Part shown: positions 11,211-21,154 of the stretch, one piece after another
Layout of the letters: every line of letters begins with the position of its first letter
Position numbering within the stretch: position 1 is the first letter of the stretch
From: Mytilus californianus
Taxonomy: Eukaryota; Mollusca; Bivalvia; Mytilida; Mytilidae
Direction of reading: 5' to 3'
NCBI RefSeq assembly: GCF_021869535.1
Contig: NW_026262679.1
Location: 82,147,143-82,211,142, forward strand
Length of the DNA: 64,000 bases
Notes under the pieces: model-generated
What the model was told of the DNA's origin: nothing
The model's database searches: none
Seen by the model: the letters and a program-made list of their open reading frames with translations, nothing else
Program-made: the position numbers and the translations under genes

Positions 11211-11879
11211 AGGACTGTGGTATGGGTTTTATCAGAAGTCCATTACTAGACGAAGTGTGCAACCCGCTATGTAGTAAGGCGATCACGTTGTCCCCGTACT
11301 TCCAACTGTGATTGAAACGGGATTTGAGCGAGATTGCTATTAATAGTAACAAAAATCAATGGCCAAATTTTTTGCGATGCAATCTGGGTAGAGTTAATTT
11401 ATGCAAAACACCCTATACCTTAATTAGCACACAGTTGAAAATAATGTTTGACCATCGATGTGTTAATGAGCAGCAGATCCTAGATGCCATATTATATCTG
11501 TGTCATGAGTCATTATGATGGTTTTAATATTAAATGATAAAAACCATTTTTAGCAAAATTAACAAATTGTACCCTCAATGTTGAAAAAAGAGCAGAAATT
11601 AATTGTATCCCGTTTTTTCAATTTCGAATATTTTCGATCCTGCTTAAATGAGATCTTGACGGTAATACTACCTCGGATGATGGTGTGGACGAACAAAGGT
11701 TATCATCAAGTTCAGTCAGATATTGTTACATTTATCCGTTAAAATACATGCAAAAAATGAAATTCTCAACACGTGCGTTCGACATATAAATTGTATAGGT
11801 TAAAATTGTAGGAAAAGATGCGATCACGATCTCTGTATAAATAATTTAAATGAGTAATAAATATATAGCCTTTATGTAA

Positions 11880-12115
11880 ATATAAAAAAGAAGATGTGGT
11901 ATGATTGCCAATGAGACAACTCTCCACAAGAGACCAACTGACACAGAAATTAACAACTATAGGTCACCGTACGGCCTCAACAATGAGCAAAGCCAATACC
12001 GCACAGTCAGCTATAAAAGACCCCGAAATGACAATGTAAAACAAACGAGAAAATAACGGCCTAATTTATGTACAAAAAATGAACGAAATACAAAAATGTA
12101 ACACATAAACAAGTA
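11880..12115 (-). repeat. Mussel dispersed repeat family A, reverse copy
   Basis: 'aagaagatgtggtatgattg', 'ccaatgagacaactctccac', 'taggtcaccgtacggcctca' and 'aaataacggcctaatttatg' are in family order on the minus strand. Confidence 0.8.
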
Positions 12116-12949
12116 TACATCATACTGAAATATGACGATCGAAGTCTTAATTCAAAAACCTAGCTGCAGGACAATTTGATTTATTTTTTTCAAATACTAA
12201 ATCAATCTCAAGGGTTAAGCTAGGCCGTAAGGAATAAAGCAATCCCTGGAATTATCTGGTACCAACAATAAAACCTTGTATTACCTAAACTTCTTTCCCA
12301 TAAATACATAGGCTTAAATAAAACAAAACAATATACTCATATTGCCGATAACCCAGACAGCTTGAGGGACACCGGATTTTAATAAATTGACGAATACAAT
12401 TCATAAGCATAAATACATAAATAAATCATTACAATTATAAATGATGACTGAATGCTGATATGCTGTATTTTAAAGTTAAATACCAAATAATGACAAAGTC
12501 TCTATCATCGACGATCCCGCCGGCCAGGAACAACCAACTAAAACGAGTTAACTCGGTCAAACTAAATTAAATACTAAATATGTAGTGGAAAAAGTTGGAA
12601 ACCTGTGTCCAAACCCAATGCTCGGAAGACCGTCTCAAGAGGTATACTTGGACAGTATAAAAAAAATTATGCTGTTTTAGAACAAAATTTAATAATTAGG
12701 AAAAGAGTAGTTCAAAGGTAAAACATATTTTGGCATATTTTGCTACAATAGTGACTTACTCCATAAATCATTCTTTTTATAGTACCACTTTTTATTAGGA
12801 TTATCATATACACTAAATACTAGTAGAGGTAAATTGGCGCAAATAAAATCCATAAAATTTGCGCAATTGATACCGTTGCAAAAATATTTGGCGCAATTGA
12901 TGCATCTTGAAAATAGCAATTGGCACAAAAAGACTGCTGCCATTATATC
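12116..12949. other. Stretch without recognised gene
   Basis: Nothing supported. A locally repeated 'ggcgcaaat/ggcgcaattgat' motif at 12834-12930 is antisense-ORF bearing but not gene-like. Confidence 0.4.
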
Positions 12950-15510
12950 GATTAGTACTCATAAGACCAAACTAGCCAAATTCACAAACCAGACATTCAT
13001 ACTTGAATAAACTGCTCTGAAAAATAACCCATTTTTTTTAGTTCATTCGTGTCTATAGACTTAGTGACTACATCCTGGTGGATGTGAATTTAGCAACCTT
13101 CTGACATTTACACATTTTTAGCTAATTTCATAAAGTTCAAATTTGTTTCATTTCACTTTCGTATTTTCAGAGTTATGTTCCTATATATTAGTAATAATAC
13201 GCCAGAAAAGGAAAAAATTGGCATGAAGATCACAATGAAATATTTTGATAACAAGGTTCTTAAATAGAAAACCAGTATGACTAATATTGTTGGACTTAGT
13301 AATTAATAAGTGAATGGAGATAAATAACTTTCATTTGTATATTTAGAAAAATCTGTATTTTTAAGAGAAACAAAATCATTTTAATTACAACTACTTAAAA
13401 GGAAGTCGAATGAATTTTTTTTTTTGATAATTGTTGACCTCCCCCTCCAAGTTTCTTTTACTAAAATGGTTTTCAAGATCTTACTAGATAATGAAAAAAC
13501 TGCGTTGCTCTATCATCTATAGCATCCTACAGAGGATGGTTTATATACAGTTTGTTAGATGTTAGATGCTTTTTAATGTGTCTAAATCCAGACTATATAT
13601 AGTGTTTTGTCTAAACTTGAAAAAAGAATAAAAAAGAGTGTAAATTGACGCAGTAGTTTCATATGAAAGATTTTTGGAAAAGTTTTCGACGGACTACAGC
13701 AGAGGGACGATGGACAACAGATTCCATGATTGAGTGTATTCTATAGTAAAAGTATATTTTATAAGTCCTTTTCTATTTTTGACAATAAATCATTATTGGC
13801 ATATCTTAGTTTCATGAAAATAATATTTCCGAGAATATTAACATTTCGAGACCACGTTACGAAACAAAACAAAATACTTCATTCGGCATATGATCATCAA
13901 GGATAAATGAAAAAATAATATGGTTTGAATCATCTATGTCAAATACATGTGTGTATGAAATTCCCCAAATTTAATGCCAATATTGATTGCATCTCTTTCT
14001 ATACCACACCTGATAATTTTGATTTTGGTCACAGATTCAGTTCGAATTTGTGCGATAACACTTTTAATTAGCCTTTCGATAGATATTCCCCTTGATAATA
14101 ACACCAACGGTACCAATTTTACTGCACCAGAAATGTGTTTCGACAATAAATGTCTCTTTGAGGCTAAATATTAAAACAAACATTTATGCATGTCATACAT
14201 ACGTTGAAGAGCTGATCAAACCAAAAAGGACCCAAAGTATAGCCAAATCCGGACAAAGAATAATTAAGATAGAAAACAGCCAATTTTGTTGGTTTCCGCA
14301 CGATAACTCGAGTAAACCTCCATCAATCATCATTTGAAATTTGGATATGCTGTTAAGTACCATTAAACACATGTCATCTATTGAATGATTTTACTTTTGT
14401 CTTTTCATTTATATGCCCCTTGATAACGTTGAAAAAGTCACAGCTTTGGTTTATTGACAATAACTCGGCTGAGTAAGCCTCCACCAAATTTAGAAATATT
14501 GTTAGGGAAACATAAACACAGATCAAACATAAACACATATCCAGTTAAGTGATATTCCCGTAGAAAAAGTGGAAACAATCATAGTCTTCTTTATAATAAC
14601 TTAAGTCAGACTCCATCAAATATAAAATTATTGTTGGGGAATACGAAACACAGATCCAGTTCCAGTTTGGTAGATTTTACGTTTGACTTTCCCGAGTTAT
14701 GACCCTTGATAAACCGAAAACAGCCAAATTTGGCTCCAAGTAAGCCTTCACTAAATCATTCGAAGTTTGGAAATGTTAGAGATCCCTTTAGCACTTCGAA
14801 TTGAACTGGTTTCACTTTTTATCTTGCAAGCATTTTTTCAGTAGATAAAATAAGCTAAAAGTGTGTCAATGTCAGTAGGTCCCTTAAGTCAGATAACAAT
14901 TACCAAATAAAGATGCATCTAAAAGTTTATCATTGCAGTTCTTCAATAAACCTAGGACCAATAGATAATGAAACTTAAAACTAAGACCATTCTTTATCAA
15001 TATTAACCAATAAATGACTGTGTTTGGGGCGTTTCTATATCAAAACATAGGTATAGTATTTTTTATAACTCGGAAGTATTTTGATTAAAAAAAAGATATT
15101 ACACCAAAGTGAGAATTGTTGTAGGGTGGCATAGGGTCATTTTCATTTTCACAGTCTTACTATATGTATAATGTTTTTATTCTATTGTTTGAAGATAGAT
15201 ATTTTTTCATAATTTGAAGCACATTCAATTTTAAACATTTGTTGTTACTGATTTTGATATGGAGATGAGGGATGGAAAGAGGCATTTTTAAAGGATTTTT
15301 ATTAAATATTGATAACAAGTTTTTCAGAAATGGACGTTACAAATGCATTTTTCAACAACAAAAACCTGGGACATTATATATTGTTAGTACACTATTCCCA
15401 GCAAAAAGTATGTTTATAATCTATATTTTTTATTCAAAATTTTGGTTCATTCTTCATTACAAAGAAAATAAAGTTCCTGTATTCAAATATACAAATACCT
15501 TATACTGATG
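12950..15510. repeat. Large composite dispersed repeat family C
   Basis: Blocks recur elsewhere in the window. 12957-13120 matches 43130-43300 and 46905-47100 ('gaccaaactagcca', 'cttgaataaactgctct'). 13625-13870 matches 27311-27545. The 'aactcgagtaagcctccacc ... ggaaatgttgttaggg ... ttatgccccttgataa' units (13990-14860) match 28660-28760, 30745-31000 and 43300-44130. 14840-15510 matches 31215-31430 ('aacaattaccaaataaagat', 'gtattcaaatatacaaatac'). The middle part is itself a diverged ~150-170-bp tandem array. Confidence 0.7.
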
Positions 15511-15639
15511 AAAAGCAATTTAATGGAGGATAAACACACATATATTTATAAAAGTTTGATTTGATGTCAGAGTTACACAATTTTTTCCTCATTGTTTCAA
15601 GCAATTAAACCTACAAAATAATTATGGATAATAACAATT

Positions 15640-16700
15640 AGGGCACTTTTTTTTTTAAATTTGAAGGTTCATATGACTTTAATTGTGTTATAGGTTGTGT
15701 ACTGGGTGTCTGCTTAATTATAAAATTCAAAGGTTATGATCTGATTAAAAAACTGAGCTGGTGTCATATTGGCCTACAACCTTGTAAGCGAAACGTAACA
15801 TGGGATCCTGGCTCACGCTGACAGTCGACGAAGTTTTAGATTGGGTCAGGATGCCAGGCTAAGCGAAGCGTGGCACCGGATTTGTTTTTCAATTATATTC
15901 CAACCCATGTTTGTTTCACATTTTTCTATAAATAGGACATATGTCACGTACCAGTGTGGATTCACAACTTGTTGACCTTTAATTAAAATGACCCTGGTAC
16001 TCTAAGTTCTAGTTATTCACCCATTCAAATTTACCTAGCTAAAATGAGATTACGTCAACTCTGTAATATAGTACAAGTTTTGACCGATTTATCCCTCTAT
16101 CCCTGTTGTAAAAGATTTTAAGTAATGGAAATAATTCACGAAATCTGAGCATATGTGCCATCGGACCATCAGAGAAATGCGCACTCCATCAGAATGAGCT
16201 TACGAAACACCATCCCGTACGAAAAGAAAAATTAATACTTCTTCAGGAAAAGAAAAATGTTGGTATGACGATTACTATGAGGTATTTTTGAAATCAAGGT
16301 TCTTTAAAAGGAAAACAGTATAGCTAATATCACTGAGTAGTTAATAAGTGAGTGAAGATGGGTAACTTACATTGTTTTTTTTTTTAAGAAAAAAATCTAG
16401 ATTTTTTAGGAAAATATGTCTTTCTAAATATCTCCAGGTATCTATCGTAGTTTCAAGGTAATAGAAAAATACTGAAATTGGTCAAAAATCATCATTTTAT
16501 TGCAACTACTTAAAAGGTGTCAACTGATAATTTTTGTAAAATGGAATAATGAATTGACCCTACCCCTCCCCATTCAGATTACTATAACTAACTAGATAAT
16601 GGCAAAGATTGAGTTACTCTATCATTTATAACAGCCTATAGAGGATGGATTTTTCCAGTTTGTTAGATGCCTTATTAACTATCTAACAGGCTATAGTGTT
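15640..16700. repeat. Dispersed repeat family C, continuing segment
   Basis: 15690-15890 carries 'gtgtctgcttaattataaaa' and GC-richer 'agcgaagcgtggcaccggat' blocks paralogous to 7620-7740 and 31600-31710. 15905-16320 parallels 6503-6960. 16490-16700 parallels 13390-13610 ('actacttaaaagg', 'cctatagaggatgg', 'agtttgttagatg'). Confidence 0.65.
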
Positions 16701-16729
16701 TTGTCTAAACATTAAAAACAATATATATA

Positions 16730-16945
16730 TAAGAAAATTAATAAAAGATAATAACGGTTTCAATTCATCACTTTTACTAGCGCTTTCACTGCTTTTACAG
16801 ATCTTCAGGTAATGTGACTTGTATACATAAGTGTTACACAAAACTTATGTATACAAGTCACATTACCTGAAGATCTGTAAAAGCAGCGAAAGCGCTAGTA
16901 AAAGTGATGAATTGAAACTGTTATTATCTTTTATTAATTTTCTTA
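16730..16945. repeat. Long inverted repeat: 103-bp arms, 10-nt loop
   Basis: Arm 16730-16832 and arm 16843-16945 are reverse complements, with two mismatches seen (ataacGg/ataacAg and tttcActg/tttcGctg). The loop is gttacacaaa. It lies between a short (AT)5 tract and the long (AT)n at 16983. No coding capacity; probably a foldback element or palindromic duplication. Confidence 0.95.
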
Positions 16946-16979
16946 AATGTTACCAGCATACGGATTCTACTTAACTTTT

Positions 16980-17080
<101 letters not shown>

Positions 17081-17439
17081 TCTAAAAGATTGTGTAACAA
17101 TACCGATAAATAGATGGAAAACAAAACACTAAAAAGTGTTGAATATCATCGCACAAAGATGGAAAAACTGAACAGATGATATACAAGTCTAAATTGAAAA
17201 CAACGTTCAAACCTATGACTGCGTCGGATAAAAACCTCAATTTTTATACGTTTGCATGCAAAACACATTCTTGGTAGAGGGGTCTAAATACAGCACAAAC
17301 AACATTTTCCAAAAGACCAAAAAAAGTGAAAAAGTATATTTTAACAAAACGCATTTGACTAGCAGGCCGAACAACTGATGTTCTTATATATATACTCTGT
17401 TGCTTGCAAGAAAAAAAGTGATTATCTATTTGAATTAAT

Positions 17440-17593
17440 TTATATAAATGATTATTTGGAAAAATCACATTTCAGGTATCTAAAATATATTCTTGGTGTA
17501 AATAAAAAAAGCCTCAAATTTGGCAGTGTTATCAGAGGTTGCAAGATTTCCTCTTTATTTTTCTGTCATTATATCTGTTGTGAACATTCAATA
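17440..17593 (+). pseudogene. Non-LTR retrotransposon (LINE) relic, left part
   Basis: Translation gives YLKYILGVNKKS, a motif of the post-RT C-terminal region of a LINE family common in bivalves. A one-base shift then opens AVLSEVARFPLY in another frame. The relic continues, in the frame reading EHS-I, directly into 23738 on the far side of the LTR element, so one fragment was split by the insertion. Inactive. Confidence 0.75.
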
Positions 17594-17908
17594 ACGCGGT
17601 TTTACCTTTGTGTTAACGTAACGTCGTTCCCGGCAAAATTGGCAGTTGCCGATTTAGCGTTACGAAATTCCGCCAACATGTGGCATTCGAATAACATCTT
17701 TGTTTTCTAACTTGTTATTAATCCTACATTTCTTTAGTTACTTGTATTTATATGCTTTATATTGATAAATCGGTGTCGAGACGTATGAAATCGTGATTGC
17801 TTTCTTTATAATCCAATATTTACGTATGTATTGACAGTGATTTATATGATTAACCTTGACCAGTAGCGACCTATTTTCTTACGCGCAAGGATAAGGCGTG
17901 ATAAGTAT

Positions 17909-17926
17909 TATAAAAGGGGATTTTCC
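17909..17926 (+). promoter_or_regulatory. LTR TATA box with overlapping kappaB-like site
   Basis: TATAAAAG at 17909-17916 is followed at once by GGGATTTTCC (17917-17926), which fits the NF-kappaB/Rel consensus GGGRNWYYCC. Transcription would start about 25-35 bp downstream, near 17940. The same sites lie at 23449-23466 in the 3' LTR. Rel responsiveness is inferred from the motif only. Confidence 0.6.
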
Positions 17927-18139
17927 GAATAGCAAAACGAATTTGAACTCATCTTTATAGAAACTTAATAGGTAAATACTTCACGCACGAAAATCACAGA
18001 AAACCGTTAAACATATTGTACTTTCATTCTTTGTAGTAATTTATAGTAATAATAATAATTTCTATTTCTTGAAATAGTAGTTTAGTTGTTATTTTATTTA
18101 GAAAACCTGGCTAATGTATTTCGAAAAGCTATTGAATAG

Positions 18140-18145
18140 AATAAA
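18140..18145 (+). terminator. LTR polyadenylation signal AATAAA
   Basis: AATAAA lies about 230 bp after the TATA box, in the second half of the LTR. The counterpart at 23680-23685 in the 3' LTR would end the transcript. Confidence 0.6.
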
Positions 18146-18195
18146 TATCTACAGACTAAAGGTATTGTAAGAAAGATTGAGAACAATCTTTACAC

Positions 18196-18206
18196 TGGTG
18201 GCAGCG
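18196..18206 (+). promoter_or_regulatory. Primer-binding site, tRNA-Leu type
   Basis: TGGTGGCAGCG starts two bases after the 5' LTR end. It is complementary to CGCTGCCACCA, the 3' end of an animal tRNA-Leu(AAG) as I remember it. Complementarity stops after 11 nt (next bases aattt). Confidence 0.7.
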
Positions 18207-18434
18207 AATTTAGTTTTCTTTTTAAAGAAAATTTTAAGAATCTACGTGAATATTTTATTAGGCACGCAATTGATAAGTAAAAATATTTTAAATTGTTACT
18301 GTCCATATTTGTTTACACTTAAAAAAAAAAACTGAACATAATAAAAAAGGACACTTCAACAAAAGGTGAAAGAAAAGAAAAGTACAGTTGGTGAGATTAA
18401 TTAAGCTTATAGTATATCTTTCAGTAGTTTTAAA

Positions 18435-19240
18435 TTCAACAAGGATAAATATAAATCCAAGTTGAAAAGAAATAATATAGTTAATCAAAATCTATGTCAA
18501 CAAGGATAAATTCTAATCCAAGTTGAAAAGGTTATAATTATTAAATTTGAGTATATATCAACAAGGATAAATATGAATCTATAAGTTGAAATAAAATAGT
18601 TAAGGGGTATACATCAACAAAGATAAATTCTAATCTAAGTTGAATGTTAAAAGATAAAAAATTTTAAGTCAAATTTCAACAAGGATAAAATAAATTCCAA
18701 GTTGAGCTAGATTAATATTGAATACCATATTCAATAAGGATAAACTTTAATCCAAGTTGAGTTTTAAAGTTAGGAGTCTATTTTTAACAGGAATAAATCT
18801 GAATCCAAGTTGAATAATAATATTAAAACCATAATTTTTTCAATAGGGTCCAGTTGTAAAATTTATAGTCTATTTCAAAGTTGTAAATTAAATAGTCCAT
18901 TTCATAAGCTTATTTTTTACAACAAGGATAAATATAAATCCAAGTTGTAGTTATAATAATTTTTCGATAGAGTCGAAGTTTAAAAAAAAAAAAAATTATA
19001 GTCTATTTCGAAGTTGTAAATTAAATAAATAAGTTTTACAACAAGGATAAATATAAATCTAAGTTGTAGTTATATTTCATTAAGGTCAAAGTTGAACGTC
19101 TATAGTCTATTTCAAGTTTGTAATGTATATAGTCTATTTCACAAAGTAAGGATAGATTCATAATCCAAACTGTGTTTTAAAAGTAAGGCATAGGAAATTC
19201 TTTATCAATTTCAACAAGGATAAAATTTAATCCAAGTTGA
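18435..19240 (+). ncRNA. Array of ~11 similar stem-loops in the retroelement leader
   Basis: The unit consensus is TCAACAAGGAT, 7-8 nt, ATCCAAGTTGA. The outer arm TCAAC pairs with GTTGA and the inner arm GGAT with ATCC, around a symmetric AA/AA internal loop. Copies: 18435-18466, 18497-18526, 18558-18589, 18614-18643, 18676-18705, 18731-18760, 18785-18814, 18918-18949, 19037-19068, 19140-19174 and 19211-19240. Paired changes keep the helix: AGAT with ATCT (18614 copy), ACAAC with GTTGT (18918 and 19037 copies) and CACA with TGTG (19140 copy). G-U wobbles appear in the 18558 and 18731 copies. The array sits between the primer-binding site and the gag ATG, where packaging or translation-control structures lie in LTR elements. 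Its role is unknown. Confidence 0.85.
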
Positions 19241-19285
19241 TTAGTAAATTGAAACTCTTGATTCCATTTAGCAGTCAAAAGTAGG

Positions 19286-21154
19286 ATGTATAATTTGAGA
19301 AATAGACAACCTAGTATGTCTACGGGATCAATGTCTTTAGGAAGGGGAAGAGGAAGGGGATCTGGAATAAACCCACCAAGTAGTTTAGCCATTCCCAACC
19401 ATGCCATATCATCTGGGAATATGGAGGCCCATTTTTCAGGGGAATCTAGAAACTCTCATTATTATTTTAATGCAAGGTTTAATATCCCTGAATTCAGTAA
19501 TGGGGAGACAATAAATAAGTATCCGAATATATTGCCTACTTCAATTAATGAGGGAGAAAGGGAGATAACTCATTTGACTGATGAAAATCCTTGTACCATG
19601 GATCATACTATCAACTTACCTGCTATAAGTAAAGAAATTGAGAATAACACTAATCCGTTCCTTGTTCCAACTCAAAGTCGAAGTGATAGCGCTTTAATTT
19701 CAAGATCAACCAATTCTGATAGTGATGAGCTCACACAATTAAGAAGACAATTAGATGCCTTAAAGAATGAAAATTTTGAATTAAAGAGAACAGCCCAACA
19801 AAACAGCCTTCCAATACCAAGTTCAAGTCAAACAAACCATAATCAAAATCTGGTCAACACAATTACCCAGTCAACAGAGTATATAGAGCCGAATGTATAT
19901 GCTGGTACCCATACCCATGTAAACCATGATATTGTTAGCAGAAACATTTCACAGAATCCAGTTCTTAACAAGAACTTGTATACTCAGAGTCAATTTGTGA
20001 ACAACACCTATCCTCATAATACAATGCAAAGAAGTAACTATTCGCAAAATACAGTACAGAATAGCCGATATATACAAAATCAAGCCCCGAACAGTAATTT
20101 TTCACAATTTCCAGTTCAAAATAGAGATTTCCAACAATATCAACCAATCACAGAGCCAAACTTGTTACCAATGCAGCATTCCAGTGGACCACAGTATATT
20201 AATACATCAGAAGTTCCAATATTTAATGAAAATGGACGCAGAACAAGAGTGCCATTTTATAACGGGAAGGATCCATGGAATGCATATGTGATGCAATTTG
20301 AATTGATTGCAGAAATGAATAATTGGAGTCCATCAACCAAAGCCATAGAACTGATGACAGCTCTCAAAGATGAAGCAATGGTCTATGCTTCATTTCTTAC
20401 ACCAGAGACAAAAAGATCATTTTCAGCACTTTGTGCAGCCATGTCAAATAGATTTGGAGATCATGGGTACCCGGAAACATACAGACAAGAGCTTCATACT
20501 CTGAGAAAGTATGATAGAGAAACAATTCAGGAGTATGCTTCAAGAGTCGAGATGTTGGTCAGGAAGTCTTTCCCCACAATTGACACAGCAACACACAGTA
20601 CACTCAGTGTGGAGTATATGCTTAGAGGATTGCCGGACCAGAGTATTGCTATTGAGCTACTGACAAAAAGGATTACTAGCATAACAGAGGCAATACACCA
20701 AGTAACGCTATACGAGGCCTACAAGAGAGGTTCAAGAGACAGAAACATCCGTCAGATTGGTACAACAGAGGACAGTTATAGAAATAATTGTGGGTCCGAA
20801 GATATAGCTGTCAGAAAAGTAGGAGGAAAAAGATTTGTAACAGAGGAAAGATTGACTCAGTTTGAAAGAGGAATTTCGGAGTCACTAGAGACAACCATTA
20901 AAAGAGAAATGGCAAAGTATTATACACAACAGGATTATGACAGTAGTCCATGGCAAAATAAGCAAGTGTATAGAGACCATACGACCAAGATGAAGAACTC
21001 CAGATGCTTTAACTGTAATGAGGAAGGCCATTACATACGAGATTGTCCAAAAGAAAAGAGAAGCCCCTATCATAATCATAAAGAAAATAGAGGTGGTTTT
21101 ATAAGGAATAATGAAAGGAGTCAAAACCAAAATGAAGAGTCTTTAAACTGCTAA
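19286..21154 (+). CDS. gag: Gag polyprotein of the LTR retroelement
   Basis: 622 residues, ATG at 19286, stop at 21152-21154. The N-terminus has a Gly-Arg run (GRGRGRGSG, residues ~19-28), then a low-complexity Asn/Gln/Ser region with a short helical stretch (QLRRQLDALKNENFELKR, ~151-168). A capsid-like region at ~310-480 (WNAYVMQFELIAEMNNW, ALKDEAMVYASFL, LRGLPDQSIAIELL) resembles retrotransposon gag. A single zinc knuckle CFNCNEEGHYIRDC (CX2CX4HX4C) lies at ~573-586, with a basic tail. Role: particle assembly and RNA binding. The ORF is fully open, fitting a young copy. The last codons contain the slip site that leads into the downstream frame, so a minority Gag-ORF2 fusion is expected. Confidence 0.9.
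   Translation: MYNLRNRQPSMSTGSMSLGRGRGRGSGINPPSSLAIPNHAISSGNMEAHFSGESRNSHYYFNARFNIPEFSNGETINKYPNILPTSINEGEREITHLTDENPCTMDHTINLPAISKEIENNTNPFLVPTQSRSDSALISRSTNSDSDELTQLRRQLDALKNENFELKRTAQQNSLPIPSSSQTNHNQNLVNTITQSTEYIEPNVYAGTHTHVNHDIVSRNISQNPVLNKNLYTQSQFVNNTYPHNTMQRSNYSQNTVQNSRYIQNQAPNSNFSQFPVQNRDFQQYQPITEPNLLPMQHSSGPQYINTSEVPIFNENGRRTRVPFYNGKDPWNAYVMQFELIAEMNNWSPSTKAIELMTALKDEAMVYASFLTPETKRSFSALCAAMSNRFGDHGYPETYRQELHTLRKYDRETIQEYASRVEMLVRKSFPTIDTATHSTLSVEYMLRGLPDQSIAIELLTKRITSITEAIHQVTLYEAYKRGSRDRNIRQIGTTEDSYRNNCGSEDIAVRKVGGKRFVTEERLTQFERGISESLETTIKREMAKYYTQQDYDSSPWQNKQVYRDHTTKMKNSRCFNCNEEGHYIRDCPKEKRSPYHNHKENRGGFIRNNERSQNQNEESLNC

Larger units (their letters stand above)
17594..18193 (+). repeat. 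5' long terminal repeat
   Basis: Begins acgcggttttacctttg and ends gagaacaatctttac. It is identical by eye to 23134-23733 except at one base. It contains a TATA box and a downstream AATAAA, giving a U3-R-U5 layout. Confidence 0.93.
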
